Of a stretch of DNA of 64,000 nucleotides, positions 8,321 through 24,437 are shown piece by piece. The notes under the pieces are model-generated. The model saw only the letters and a list, made by a program, of their open reading frames with translations. It did not search any database and had not been told where the DNA came from. Positions within the stretch are counted from its first letter, which is position 1, and each line of letters begins with the position of its first letter. A program made the position numbers and the translations under genes. This DNA is from an uncultured Collinsella sp. (GTDB taxonomy: Bacteria > Actinomycetota > Coriobacteriia > Coriobacteriales > Coriobacteriaceae): the NCBI GenBank assembly GCA_900541065.1, contig UQIE01000002.1:107362-171361 (forward strand). Reading direction: 5' to 3'.

Positions 8321-8383
8321 CTGTTCACAGAAAATATATGAACAGATGTTCGATACACATGCATCTACCTGCGTGTTTTCTGT
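8321..8383. promoter_or_regulatory. Nested inverted repeats upstream of rpoB
   Basis: CTGTTCA (8321-8327) pairs with TGAACAG (8339-8345); GAACAGATGTTC (8340-8351) is itself a GAAC-N4-GTTC palindrome; ACAGAAAA (8327-8334) pairs with TTTTCTGT (8376-8383). The region is AT-richer than its surroundings and could be a protein-binding site. The middle palindrome resembles Gram-positive LexA boxes, but no function is shown. Confidence 0.45.
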
Positions 8384-8429
8384 CGAAAAACTTTGCTACT
8401 CCAAAAACTCAATCGCGTCAAGGCTTTTC

Positions 8430-8457
8430 TTGCTCAACGGTCGGTACCTGATAAACT
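8430..8457 (+). promoter_or_regulatory. Possible rpoBC promoter
   Basis: TTGCTC (8430-8435), a 16-bp spacer and TAAACT (8452-8457) lie about 75 bp before the rpoB start. This is a moderate match to the vegetative consensus and the best candidate in the interval. Confidence 0.45.
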
Positions 8458-8530
8458 ATTAGGTTGCGATAACTGGCGAAGCTATGCCTCGCCAACCCAC
8501 CGAGCATTTCCGTGAAGGAGGAAAAACCTG

Positions 8531-12022
<3,492 letters not shown>

Positions 12023-12028
12023 TTGACT

Positions 12029-16504
<4,476 letters not shown>

Positions 16505-16510
16505 TTAGTT

Positions 16511-16648
16511 CCGCCGTTCTAACGAACGGCGGCGACCTCCGTCGCTGCGCGGCCCCCAGAGCTACAATCTGTCATTCAAAAGGCAGGGCATGACCAAAAG
16601 GTCAATGCCCTGCCTTTTTCATGCCACCTTGTACGCTCTGGGGGCCGC
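16511..16648 (+). repeat. Two-hairpin structured element, copy 2 (after rpoC)
   Basis: A 9-bp hairpin (16511-16532, TAAC loop) is followed by a nested 100-nt hairpin: outer arms 16549-16567 and 16629-16648, inner stem 16578-16595 and 16600-16619 with an AAAA tip closed by TGACC/GGTCA. The layout matches 7860-7997 base for base in length. The inner stem has an A-tract before and a T-tract after, so it can act as a bidirectional terminator for rpoBC. Confidence 0.85.
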
Positions 16649-16746
16649 TCGCTTGCGTATGCTCAACCTGTTGCGCTCCGTTGATCCCTTGGGGACCTGC
16701 CAAAAAAGGGACAGGGTTATTTTGGTCGGTTTTTCCTGCTTGAATT

Positions 16747-16775
16747 TGAAACATTTCGCCCGACAAGAGCGTATC
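16747..16775 (+). promoter_or_regulatory. ECF-type promoter of the sigma factor gene
   Basis: TGAAAC (16747-16752), 17 bp, then CGTATC (16770-16775). This matches the TGAAAC/CGTA pattern recognised by many ECF sigma factors and lies about 50 bp before the sigma gene, which points to autoregulation. The 100 bp before it (16649-16746) show only a GGGGAC/GGGACAGG fragment. Confidence 0.65.
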
Positions 16776-16823
16776 TAAGGTGAGGGCCTCACCAAGAATT
16801 ATTAACGTCACCGGGAGGTGATT

Positions 16824-17342
16824 ATGGAAGAACAAGCATTTAGACAGGCGGTCGAAGACCACCGGGATGTCGTGTTTCGGATCGCATTGACGTACCTGCG
16901 CGATTGTGCCGACGCCGACGATGTTGCCCAGGATGTCTTTCTTAAGCTGCTCAAAAGCGATACGCAATTTGAGAGTTGGGAGCATCTTCGTCGCTGGCTT
17001 ATCCGGGTCACGATCAATGAATGCAAATCGCTCTTTCGAAAGCCATGGAGGCGTGTGGAGGATATTGAGAACCTGGCCGATTCGCTTTCGACGGCGCAGG
17101 AGGAGACCAAGGTGGTCCTGTCAGACGTTATGCGACTTCCGGAGCGATTCCGCGTCCCCATCGTGCTCTATTACTATCTGGGCTTTTCGACCTCAGAGAT
17201 TGCCGAGTTACTGCATGTGCCAGCCGCGACCGTTCGAACGCGTTTAGCTCGCGGTCGATCGAAGCTCAAATTCATCCTAGAGGAGGGCGACCGTGAAATC
17301 CAATCAAATCAAGCAGGCCTTCGAGTCCATCCAAGCCGATAG
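16824..17342 (+). CDS. ECF (sigma-70 family) RNA polymerase sigma factor
   Basis: A 172-residue sigma factor with regions 2 and 4 only. Region 2 is ALTYLRDCADADDVAQDVFL and the region 4 helix-turn-helix is LGFSTSEIAELLHVPAATVR with RLARGRSKLK. ATG 16824 follows GGGAGGTGA. The last 50 bases overlap the next gene, so the two are translationally coupled, the usual layout of a sigma factor with its anti-sigma partner. The inducing signal is unknown; the membrane partner suggests an envelope or extracellular cue. Confidence 0.9.
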   Translation: MEEQAFRQAVEDHRDVVFRIALTYLRDCADADDVAQDVFLKLLKSDTQFESWEHLRRWLIRVTINECKSLFRKPWRRVEDIENLADSLSTAQEETKVVLSDVMRLPERFRVPIVLYYYLGFSTSEIAELLHVPAATVRTRLARGRSKLKFILEEGDREIQSNQAGLRVHPSR

Positions 17343-18369
17343 CGATCTTGCCGATCGCGTTCTTAATGCAGCTGAAGGCGAGCCGCTTCGCAAAAGGGGT
17401 CATGCTAAGCCCCTCTATGTTGCGGTTATCGGGTGTCTTGTCGGAGTGTTGGCGACCGGAGGGGTCGCCTACGCCGTTATCAATTCCAGCTATTTTGCCT
17501 CAGCCTGGGGAAACCACGGCAACGGGGATTCCATTACCTGGACAAACGGCGGCTCATCGGGGACTAAATATACCTACACCAGAGAGTTTGGTGATGGCAT
17601 CGCGCCCCAAAGCCTGGAGGGTGCAGTCCAGGAGGTTAATCTGTCCGTCGAGGGCAACGGCTATACGCTCGATATCCATGAGATGGCAATCGACCAAAAC
17701 GGCTGCGGTGCTGTGACGTTTACGCTATCCAATCCAAATGGTGTTAACTACTACAAGCCGGCAGCAGAGACTGGCGAACTTGTTCTCTATGGTGAAGAAG
17801 AACAAGGCATCGGCACGCCCGGCATGAACTTCGGCGAGGAATGGGCTGACACACGCTGCACCATTGATAAGGACACATCAAGCGATACTGTCATTAATGG
17901 CACGATGTACTTTGCTTCTATGGATCGCGAGCGAGGTTTTCAACATGCGGTCACCTGGAATATCTCGTGGACCGAGGGCGAAGGCGAGGATGCGAAGCCG
18001 TTCGAGGCATCGACGCCCGAGTTTAGCGTTGGAGCGTACGTCGATACAAAGGAACTCCGCTCCGATGACTCGCCTCTCGAGATCAGCCCGTTTTCTATCC
18101 AGACACACATCGATGATTTGGGCATTGACGCAGTCACGAAGAAGTTAACGGTTACCTACAAGGATGGATCGGAGCAGATTATCGAAGATGACGACGCAGG
18201 GGCGTTCAACTTATATTTTTCTTATACGCGCAATAGCGGAGAGAACATCTGGGTGCCAACGAAGTTGATTGATGTCGACCAAGTGGTCTCAGTAACGCTT
18301 GAGGGCACGAGGTGCACGTCAACAGGAGAGACCGAAACAGAGGCACCCTTTACCATCGTCTATTCGTAA
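17293..18369 (+). CDS. Membrane-anchored protein, probable anti-sigma factor
   Basis: A 358-residue protein starting at GTG 17293 behind GAGGAGGG, overlapping the sigma gene by 50 bp in another frame. A short cytoplasmic N-terminus of about 40 residues precedes one membrane helix (YVAVIGCLVGVLATGGVAYAV); the remaining 290 residues would be extracytoplasmic, with a beta-rich look (repeated VTFTLSNPNG-like strands). No zinc HxxxCxxC motif is seen, so it is not a classical ZAS anti-sigma; the layout resembles DUF4179-type proteins found next to ECF sigmas in Firmicutes. Role is inferred from position. Confidence 0.7.
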   Translation: MKSNQIKQAFESIQADSDLADRVLNAAEGEPLRKRGHAKPLYVAVIGCLVGVLATGGVAYAVINSSYFASAWGNHGNGDSITWTNGGSSGTKYTYTREFGDGIAPQSLEGAVQEVNLSVEGNGYTLDIHEMAIDQNGCGAVTFTLSNPNGVNYYKPAAETGELVLYGEEEQGIGTPGMNFGEEWADTRCTIDKDTSSDTVINGTMYFASMDRERGFQHAVTWNISWTEGEGEDAKPFEASTPEFSVGAYVDTKELRSDDSPLEISPFSIQTHIDDLGIDAVTKKLTVTYKDGSEQIIEDDDAGAFNLYFSYTRNSGENIWVPTKLIDVDQVVSVTLEGTRCTSTGETETEAPFTIVYS

Positions 18370-18374
18370 GATTT

Positions 18375-18409
18375 GGGGCCGCTTCCTACTAGGGGAAGCG
18401 GCCTATTTT
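18375..18409 (+). terminator. Intrinsic terminator of the sigma/anti-sigma pair
   Basis: GGCCGCTTCC and GGGAAGCGGCC pair around TACTA, followed by TATTTT. Confidence 0.85.
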
Positions 18410-18557
18410 GAGTTAAATTGGCGGTTAAAGCGAGCGATATTCGTCTGAATTTCGGAAGTATGCGGCAAGATCTTGATGGGCCGCCCGGGCCGGGGATCCA
18501 CCACCGCGCACAGGAGGGGATTCCATTTGTGTGGGGTTTGCGGAAATATGCCGATTT

Positions 18558-18614
18558 TAGGATACGCCCGGCGGCGTGGTCTGTTGACGGCACAGCTAAC
18601 GCCACGTATCCTAT
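18558..18614 (+). promoter_or_regulatory. rpsL promoter within an inverted repeat
   Basis: TTGACG (18584-18589), 17 bp and TATCCT (18607-18612) form a good vegetative promoter about 94 bp ahead of rpsL. The region is also bracketed by TAGGATACG and CGTATCCTA, with an inner GGCGT/ACGCC pair. GGATACGCCCGGCGGCGTGG (18560-18579) resembles sequences at 35830 and 37695 ahead of other ribosomal genes. The rest of 18410-18705 shows no gene. Confidence 0.6.
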
Positions 18615-18705
18615 CGAACTGCGTGTTTCGTAGGGGGATGCTGACCCCTCGATTCAAGCCGTTGCACTTTACAGAAAGCTGGAATCATTCGAGAAGGAGT
18701 ACGCT

Positions 18706-19083
18706 TTGCCTACTATTAACCAGCTGGTTCGCCAGGGCCGTCGTTCCGTGCCCAAGAAGTCCAAGAACGCTGCCCTGCAGCACAACTCCCAGAAGCGCGG
18801 CGTGTGCACCCGCGTCTTCACCACGAGCCCCAAGAAGCCGAACTCGGCTCTTCGTAAGGTTGCCCGTGTTCGCCTCGTCAACGGCATCGAAGTTACTGCT
18901 TACATCCCGGGTGAGGGCCACAACCTGCAGGAGCACTCCATCGTGCTCGTCCGCGGCGGTCGTGTCCGTGACCTCCCTGGTGTCCGTTATCACGTCATCC
19001 GTGGCGCCTACGACGCTGCTCCGGTCCAGAACCGTATGCAGGCCCGTTCCAAGTACGGTGCTAAGCGCCCCAAGGCTAAATAA
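18706..19083 (+). CDS. rpsL: Ribosomal protein S12
   Basis: A 125-residue uS12, part of the decoding centre of the 30S subunit. The start is TTG 18706 (MPTINQLVRQGR) behind GAGAAGGAGT; no ATG fits. The decoding loop TTSPKKPNSALRKVARVRL and GEGHNLQEHS are wild-type in form, with lysines at the usual streptomycin-resistance positions, so no resistance change is visible. It is the first gene of rpsL-rpsG-fusA-rpsJ. Confidence 0.97.
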   Translation: MPTINQLVRQGRRSVPKKSKNAALQHNSQKRGVCTRVFTTSPKKPNSALRKVARVRLVNGIEVTAYIPGEGHNLQEHSIVLVRGGRVRDLPGVRYHVIRGAYDAAPVQNRMQARSKYGAKRPKAK

Positions 19084-19156
19084 GCCAGATAACGTTTTGA
19101 TACTTTCGCCGTGTGCCGCCTAAGCGCCGCACGGTAGACACTTAAGGAGATTTCAC

Positions 19157-19630
19157 ATGCCGCGTCGTGCAGCAGCTAATCGTCGTGAGGTTCAGCCTGA
19201 CGCCGTTTACAACAACCGCCTGGTGACTCAGCTCATCAACAAGGTCCTTCTTGACGGCAAGAAGGCCACCGCTGAGCGCATCGTTTACACCGCTTTCGAG
19301 ATCGTTGCCGAGAAGTCCGAGGGTGGCGACGCTCTCGCTACCTTCAAGAAGGCTATGGACAACGTCAAGCCCACGCTCGAGGTTAAGCCCAAGCGTGTCG
19401 GTGGCGCTACCTATCAGGTCCCGATGGAGGTCAACTCCCGTCGTTCCACCGCTCTGGGTATCCGCTGGATCGTCAACTTCTCCCGCGCTCGCAAGGAGAA
19501 GACCATGGCCGAGCGTCTCGCCAACGAGATCCTCGACGCTTCCAACGGCCTGGGCGCTTCCGTCAAGAAGCGTGAGGACGTCTTCAAGATGGCCGAGGCC
19601 AACCGCGCGTTCTCTCACTATCGTTGGTAA
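19157..19630 (+). CDS. rpsG: Ribosomal protein S7
   Basis: A 157-residue uS7, which nucleates assembly of the 30S head and contacts the E site. The start at ATG 19157 follows TTAAGGAG. MPRRAAANRREVQPD, KATAERIVYTAFEIV and the C-terminal NRAFSHYRW are typical. It lies 73 bp after rpsL and 19 bp before fusA in one transcription unit. Confidence 0.97.
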   Translation: MPRRAAANRREVQPDAVYNNRLVTQLINKVLLDGKKATAERIVYTAFEIVAEKSEGGDALATFKKAMDNVKPTLEVKPKRVGGATYQVPMEVNSRRSTALGIRWIVNFSRARKEKTMAERLANEILDASNGLGASVKKREDVFKMAEANRAFSHYRW

Positions 19631-19649
19631 GTTAAGGTAAGGAACTAAC

Positions 19650-21749
19650 ATGGCTAAGCCTAAGTACAAGCTTTCCGATACCCGTAACATCGGCATCATG
19701 GCCCACATCGATGCCGGTAAGACCACCACGACCGAGCGTATTCTTTACTACACCGGTAAGACCCACAAGATCGGTGAGGTCCATGAGGGCGCTGCCACCA
19801 TGGACTGGATGGTTCAGGAGCAGGAGCGCGGCGTAACCATTACCTCCGCTGCTACCACGTGCTTCTGGAACAAGGACGGTAAGGACTACCGCATCCAGAT
19901 CATCGACACCCCGGGCCACGTTGACTTCACCGCCGAGGTCGAGCGCTGCCTGCGCGTCCTCGATGGCGCTGTCGCCGTCTTCGACGCCGTTGCCGGCGTT
20001 CAGCCCCAGTCTGAGACCGTTTGGCGTCAGGCTTCTACCTTCAACGTTCCCCGCATCGCCTTCATCAACAAGTATGACCGCGTGGGCGCTGACTTCTTCA
20101 ACGCTATCGAGACCATGAAGGATCGTCTCGACGCTAACGCCGTGGCCGCTCAGGTCCCGATGGGCGCCGAGGACAACTTCTGGGGCGTCATCGACCTGGT
20201 CACCATGACTGCATGGGACTTCAAGGCCGACGAGAAGGGTATGACCTACCCCGAGCCGATGGACGAGATCCCGGCTGAGTTCGCCGACATCGCTGCCACC
20301 AAGCGCGAGGAGCTCCTCGACGCTGCTGCCAGCTTTGACGATGAGCTCATGGAGAAGATCCTCATGGAGGAGGACTTCACCGTCGAGGAGCTCAAGGCCG
20401 CTCTGCGCAAGGGCGTTCTGGCCAACGAGCTCAACCTCGTCTTCGTGGGCTCCGCCTACAAGAACAAGGGCGTTCAGGAGCTGCTCGACGCTGTCGTCGA
20501 CTACCTGCCCAGCCCGCTCGACGTTGAGGCCGTTACCGGTACCGATCCGGACACCGGCGAGGAGATCCAGCGTCATCCTTCCTTCGACGAGCCCTTCTCC
20601 GGCCTGGTCTTCAAGATCATGACCGACCCGTTCGTCGGTAAGCTCACCTATGTCCGCGTTTACTCCGGCCGCGCCGAGTCCGGCTCCTACGTGGTCAACG
20701 CTTCCAACGGTCAGCGCGAGCGCCTCGGCCGCATCCTCGAGATGAACGCCGCCGAGCGTATCGACCGTGACGACGCTGCCGCTGGCGACATCGTCGCTTG
20801 CGTCGGCTTCAAGAACTCCACCACCGGTGACACCCTGTGCGCCGAGGGCAAGGAGATCGTCCTCGAGAAGATCGAGTTCGCTAAGCCCGTTATCGACGTT
20901 GCCATCGAGCCCAAGACCAAGGCCGAGCAGGACAAGATGTCCCTGGCTCTGACCAAGCTCGCCGAGGAGGACCCGACCTTCCAGGTGTCCACCAACCACG
21001 AGACCGGCCAGACCATCATCGCCGGCATGGGCGAGCTGCACCTCGAGATCATCGTCGACCGTCTGCTCCGCGAGTTCAAGGTTGACGCTAACGTTGGTAA
21101 GCCCCAGGTTGCCTACCGCGAGACCGCTGGTCACGACGTCGAGAAGGCTGAGGGCAAGTTCGTCCGTCAGTCCGGTGGTCGCGGTCAGTACGGCCACGCC
21201 GTCATCAAGCTCGAGAAGATGGAGGAGGGCTTCGGCTACGAGTTCGTCAACGCTATCGTCGGCGGCGTCGTGCCCAAGGAGTACATCCCGTCCATCGACA
21301 AGGGCATCCAGGAGGCCCTGAACACCGGTGTTATCGCCGGCTTCCCGGTCCTCGACGTTAAGGTCACCCTGTTCGACGGTTCTTACCACGAGGTCGACTC
21401 CTCCGAGGCCGCCTTCAAGATCGCCGGTTCCATGGCTATCAAGGACGCTCTCAAGAAGTCCGACCCGCAGCTGCTCGAGCCGATCATGGCTGTCGAGGTC
21501 GAGACTCCCGAGCAGTACATGGGCGACGTTATGGGCAACCTCTCCGGTCGCCGCGGCAAGATCGAGGGCATGGAGGATCGCAAGAACAGCAAGCTCATCC
21601 GTGCCAAGGTGCCGCTGGGCGAGATGTTCGGTTACGCTACCGACCTTCGCTCCCAGACCCAGGGCCGTGCATCCTACACGATGCAGTTCGACTCTTATGA
21701 GCCCGCGCCCAAGTCCATCGTGGACGAGGTCATGAGCAAGAACGCCTAA
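19650..21749 (+). CDS. fusA: Translation elongation factor G
   Basis: A 699-residue GTPase driving ribosomal translocation. G1 (AHIDAGKTTTTERIL), switch II (DTPGHVDFT) and G4 (NKYD) are present, then domains II-V, including the domain IV tip HAVIKLEKMEEGFGYEF. G4 reads NKYD where most EF-Gs have NKMD. The usual downstream partner tuf is absent; rpsJ follows after 60 bp with a GCGAGA/TCTCGC hairpin in the gap (21775-21790). Confidence 0.97.
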   Translation: MAKPKYKLSDTRNIGIMAHIDAGKTTTTERILYYTGKTHKIGEVHEGAATMDWMVQEQERGVTITSAATTCFWNKDGKDYRIQIIDTPGHVDFTAEVERCLRVLDGAVAVFDAVAGVQPQSETVWRQASTFNVPRIAFINKYDRVGADFFNAIETMKDRLDANAVAAQVPMGAEDNFWGVIDLVTMTAWDFKADEKGMTYPEPMDEIPAEFADIAATKREELLDAAASFDDELMEKILMEEDFTVEELKAALRKGVLANELNLVFVGSAYKNKGVQELLDAVVDYLPSPLDVEAVTGTDPDTGEEIQRHPSFDEPFSGLVFKIMTDPFVGKLTYVRVYSGRAESGSYVVNASNGQRERLGRILEMNAAERIDRDDAAAGDIVACVGFKNSTTGDTLCAEGKEIVLEKIEFAKPVIDVAIEPKTKAEQDKMSLALTKLAEEDPTFQVSTNHETGQTIIAGMGELHLEIIVDRLLREFKVDANVGKPQVAYRETAGHDVEKAEGKFVRQSGGRGQYGHAVIKLEKMEEGFGYEFVNAIVGGVVPKEYIPSIDKGIQEALNTGVIAGFPVLDVKVTLFDGSYHEVDSSEAAFKIAGSMAIKDALKKSDPQLLEPIMAVEVETPEQYMGDVMGNLSGRRGKIEGMEDRKNSKLIRAKVPLGEMFGYATDLRSQTQGRASYTMQFDSYEPAPKSIVDEVMSKNA

Positions 21750-21809
21750 GTTCGAGCTCCCTGTTACGTAATCCGCGAGAACGTCTCTCGCACTCTTTGG
21801 AGGTTTAAG

Positions 21810-22118
21810 TTGGCTACCCAGAAGATCCGCATTCGCCTCAAGGGCTATGATCACGAGGTCGTCGATCAGTCCGCGAAGCTCATCGTTGAGACCGCTCAGA
21901 AGACCGGCGCTCGCGTTTCCGGTCCTGTCCCCCTGCCCACCGAGCGCAACCTGTACACGGTTATCCGCTCGCCGCACGTGAACAAGGACTCCCGTGAGCA
22001 GTTCGAGATGCGCACCCACAAGCGCCTCATCGACATCCTCGACCCCACCTCGGGCACCGTTGATTCGCTCATGCGTCTCGACCTCCCCGCTGGCGTTGAC
22101 ATCGACATCAAGCTCTAA
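21810..22118 (+). CDS. rpsJ: Ribosomal protein S10
   Basis: A 102-residue uS10 starting at TTG 21810 (MATQKIRIRLKGYDHEVVD) behind TTGGAGG. The ribosomal loop HVNKDSREQFEMRTHKRLID is typical. In most bacteria it is the first gene of the S10 operon and is followed directly by rplC; here it ends the fusA unit with a terminator, and rplC is about 14 kb away. Confidence 0.97.
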   Translation: MATQKIRIRLKGYDHEVVDQSAKLIVETAQKTGARVSGPVPLPTERNLYTVIRSPHVNKDSREQFEMRTHKRLIDILDPTSGTVDSLMRLDLPAGVDIDIKL

Positions 22119-22140
22119 GCGATACCGCTCATAGCTTACA

Positions 22141-22175
22141 GAGCCCCGCTGCCATTACGGTAGCGGGGCTCTTTT
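22141..22175 (+). terminator. Intrinsic terminator after rpsJ
   Basis: GAGCCCCGCT and AGCGGGGCTC pair around a short loop and are followed by TTTTGTTTT. Confidence 0.92.
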
Positions 22176-22234
22176 GTTTTGCATGACGGGTTTGGGCTGC
22201 TGGGTAATGCTGCCGAGCGGGTGGCTGCGGCTCC

Positions 22235-23011
22235 CTATTCGCTCAAGGGGCGCAGCGATGCCTCCTCAAAATGGAAGGATCGCAAACCGCCTTCCGTTTC
22301 GATACACGCGCGACCAAAGCCATCGACGGTTTTAAAGATGCCGCGTGCCAGCTCGTCGCCGGCAGGGGAACGGGCGATAACGTGCTCCCCAATCCAATTG
22401 AGGTGAGTGACATATTCGCCGTGGACGGGCGCGAGCGGTTCGCCGTCTTCTTCCATGGCGTTAAGACGCTCTGCCCACGCATCTACAGCGTCTATAACTG
22501 CGTGATAGACCTCATCGAGGAGCATGTTGACGGTGGGAACGCTCTCGTTAAGGTCCGAGAGGCCAATTGCCGCCAGACCGCCATCGGGTACCTCTTGGGG
22601 CGTGTAGTTTACGTTGACGCCAATGCCGCAGACGGCGAAGGGCTTGCCTTCGTTATCGCGTGCGGCCTCGACCAGAATGCCGCCGAGCTTGCGTCCTCGC
22701 GCGACAAGGTCGTTGGGCCATTTAAGGCGAATCTCGTTTGCAAGACCCTGCTTTTCGAGTGCTTCAAGCACCGCTAGGCCGCTGACGGCGGCAAGACCAG
22801 AGAACTTTGCAGGATTAACGCATGGGCGCAGGACAATCGAAAGCAATAAGTTGCCGACGGTTGAGTCCCACTTGTGCCCGCGCCGGCCGCGTCCTGCTGT
22901 TTGAGCCCGGGCGGCAAGTCCTGTGCCGTGCGGCGCTCCCTGTTTTCCTGCTTCGAGCAGGTCATCGTTGGTCGATCCGGTTACGTCGACTATCGTTAAT
23001 TTGGCATCCAT
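22235..23011 (-). CDS. birA: Biotin-[acetyl-CoA carboxylase] ligase
   Basis: A 258-residue monofunctional (class I) biotin protein ligase that makes biotinyl-AMP and attaches biotin to AccB, encoded in the divergent operon. TAGRGRRGHKWDS is the ATP/biotin loop, KWPNDLV the catalytic segment and GIGVNVNY the biotin pocket. There is no N-terminal helix-turn-helix, so it is not a BirA repressor. The start at 23011 follows AGGAGG. Its promoter region is shared with the fab operon. Confidence 0.93.
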   Translation of the reverse strand: MDAKLTIVDVTGSTNDDLLEAGKQGAPHGTGLAARAQTAGRGRRGHKWDSTVGNLLLSIVLRPCVNPAKFSGLAAVSGLAVLEALEKQGLANEIRLKWPNDLVARGRKLGGILVEAARDNEGKPFAVCGIGVNVNYTPQEVPDGGLAAIGLSDLNESVPTVNMLLDEVYHAVIDAVDAWAERLNAMEEDGEPLAPVHGEYVTHLNWIGEHVIARSPAGDELARGIFKTVDGFGRACIETEGGLRSFHFEEASLRPLSE

Positions 23012-23105
23012 AACGGTTGCTACCTCCTAAGTTAATAAGGCAATCGCGTAATGGTGTCGAGAGATAGACACAATGTGAAGCCTTTGTCGCATTTGGACAA
23101 TTTAA

Positions 23106-23171
23106 TGTTAACACGTCAACAACGACTAAAATGCGCTATCCTCTCTTGGTCGATGTAAACACGTCAACAAC
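23106..23171 (+). promoter_or_regulatory. fab operon control region with two direct operator-like repeats
   Basis: TGTTAACACGTCAACAAC (23106-23123) and TGTAAACACGTCAACAAC (23154-23171) differ at one base and are 48 bp apart. Each contains the imperfect palindrome GTTnACnnGTnAAC. A -10-like TATCCT at 23137-23142 lies between them, so the first copy covers the -35 zone and the second the initial transcribed region ahead of the fabH ribosome site. A repressor of fatty acid synthesis is the natural guess; no regulator gene is encoded in the operon. Confidence 0.6.
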
Positions 23172-23187
23172 TCAAAGGAGGCTAGTG

Positions 23188-24147
23188 ATGGGTTTCACGA
23201 TTCTTGGAACAGGCTCGGCGCTTCCTGAGCGCAGTGTTTCCAATGACGAGCTGTCTGAGTTCCTCGATACCTCGGATGAGTGGATTTTTACCCGCACAGG
23301 TATCAAGAGCCGCCACGTCTGTACCACCGAGTCACTTGACGACCTTGCCGTAGCGGCGAGTGAGCGGGCACTCCAGGTGTCCGGAATCGACGCGAGCCAG
23401 CTGGATCTGATCGTCTGCTCGACGACGACGGGTGACCACCTTGTTCCCGCCGAGGCGTGTGCCGTTGCTGAGCGACTAGGCGCGACGTGCCCTGCCTTCG
23501 ATGTCTCGGCGGCTTGTGCCGGCTTCGTATTTGCGCTCGATGTCGCCGAGGGCTATATCGCCCGCGGTCGCGCCGAGCGCGTGCTTGTCGTTGCTGCCGA
23601 GCAGATGACGCGCGCGCTCGACTGGACCGACCGTGCCACCTGCGTGCTCTTTGGCGATGGGGCAGGCGCCGGAGTGATTGAGGCTGGGGGAGACAGTCCC
23701 CTTGCCGTTGAGCTTTCGACGGTGCCCGACGTCGAGACGTTGCGCGTTCCCGGTCTGGTCGGTACCTCGCCGTTTAAGGCTTCCGCAGATAGCGCGAGCG
23801 TGCTGTCCATGAATGGCCGCCGCGTGTTCAAGTTCGGCGTCAACGCCATCTGCGACACGGTCCATAAGCTTGCGATCGATGCGGGCATTTTGGTCGAAGA
23901 CATCGATCATTTTGTATTCCATCAGGCTAACGAACGAATCCTGAGCCAGGCGGTTAAGCGCCTGGGCGTGCCGGACGAGCGCGTGGTTCGCACGTTGCAC
24001 GAGACCGGCAACATTTCGAGCGCATGCATTCCGCTTGCCCTCGACCGGCTGGCAAACGCCGGTGCACTTCACACAGGCGACACCATCGCCTTGGTTGGAT
24101 TTGGCGCCGGTCTGGATATAGGTGGCTATCTGCTTCGTTGGAAGTAG
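23188..24147 (+). CDS. fabH: 3-oxoacyl-ACP synthase III (KAS III)
   Basis: A 319-residue enzyme that condenses acetyl- (or branched acyl-) CoA with malonyl-ACP to begin fatty acid synthesis. ATG 23188 follows AAAGGAGG. The catalytic triad is Cys110 (SAACAGF), His245 (HQANERIL) and Asn275 (ETGNIS). It heads the ten-gene operon; acpP begins 51 bp later. The substrate preference cannot be told from sequence alone. Confidence 0.95.
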   Translation: MGFTILGTGSALPERSVSNDELSEFLDTSDEWIFTRTGIKSRHVCTTESLDDLAVAASERALQVSGIDASQLDLIVCSTTTGDHLVPAEACAVAERLGATCPAFDVSAACAGFVFALDVAEGYIARGRAERVLVVAAEQMTRALDWTDRATCVLFGDGAGAGVIEAGGDSPLAVELSTVPDVETLRVPGLVGTSPFKASADSASVLSMNGRRVFKFGVNAICDTVHKLAIDAGILVEDIDHFVFHQANERILSQAVKRLGVPDERVVRTLHETGNISSACIPLALDRLANAGALHTGDTIALVGFGAGLDIGGYLLRWK

Positions 24148-24198
24148 TCGCACATAGGAAATAAAAACGCCCTAGGGCACAACCAAAGGAGAACTACC

Positions 24199-24435
24199 AT
24201 GGCAGATCAGAAGACCTTCGAGCGCGTTTGCGACGTTATCCGCGAGACCGCCGGTCTTGACGATGTCGAGATGAAGCCCGAGTCCACGCTCGAGGAGATT
24301 GGTCTCGACAGCCTGGGCACCGTCGAGATCCTCGTTGCCGTCGAGGACGAGTTTGGCATCCAGCTCGATACCGAGGAGAACCCCAAGACGGTCGGCGAGT
24401 TCGCCGATACGGTCGAGGCGGCATTGGAGAAGTAG
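24199..24435 (+). CDS. acpP: Acyl carrier protein
   Basis: A 78-residue acidic four-helix protein that carries growing acyl chains. The phosphopantetheine attachment site is Ser38 in GLDSLGTVEILV. It starts at ATG 24199 behind AAAGGAG and its stop is 2 bp before fabK. Confidence 0.96.
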   Translation: MADQKTFERVCDVIRETAGLDDVEMKPESTLEEIGLDSLGTVEILVAVEDEFGIQLDTEENPKTVGEFADTVEAALEK

Positions 24436-24437
24436 AG

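Noticed and set aside
8029..8451. Coding frames across hairpin array A
   Set aside because: The 62-bp period is not a multiple of three, so any frame is scrambled between units; no ribosome site or conserved protein is seen.
18360..18705. Small frames between the anti-sigma gene and rpsL
   Set aside because: They cross the terminator and the rpsL promoter and have no conserved features.
19632..22019. A 795-codon minus-strand frame opposite fusA and rpsJ
   Set aside because: Same shadow effect; fusA and rpsJ are certain and the minus frame has no family features.
22179..22777. Plus-strand frames opposite birA
   Set aside because: birA on the minus strand has clear motifs and a ribosome site; the plus frames have neither.
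23131..23187. An upstream start for fabH
   Set aside because: It would place the second operator repeat inside the coding region and ignore the strong AAAGGAGG before ATG 23188.
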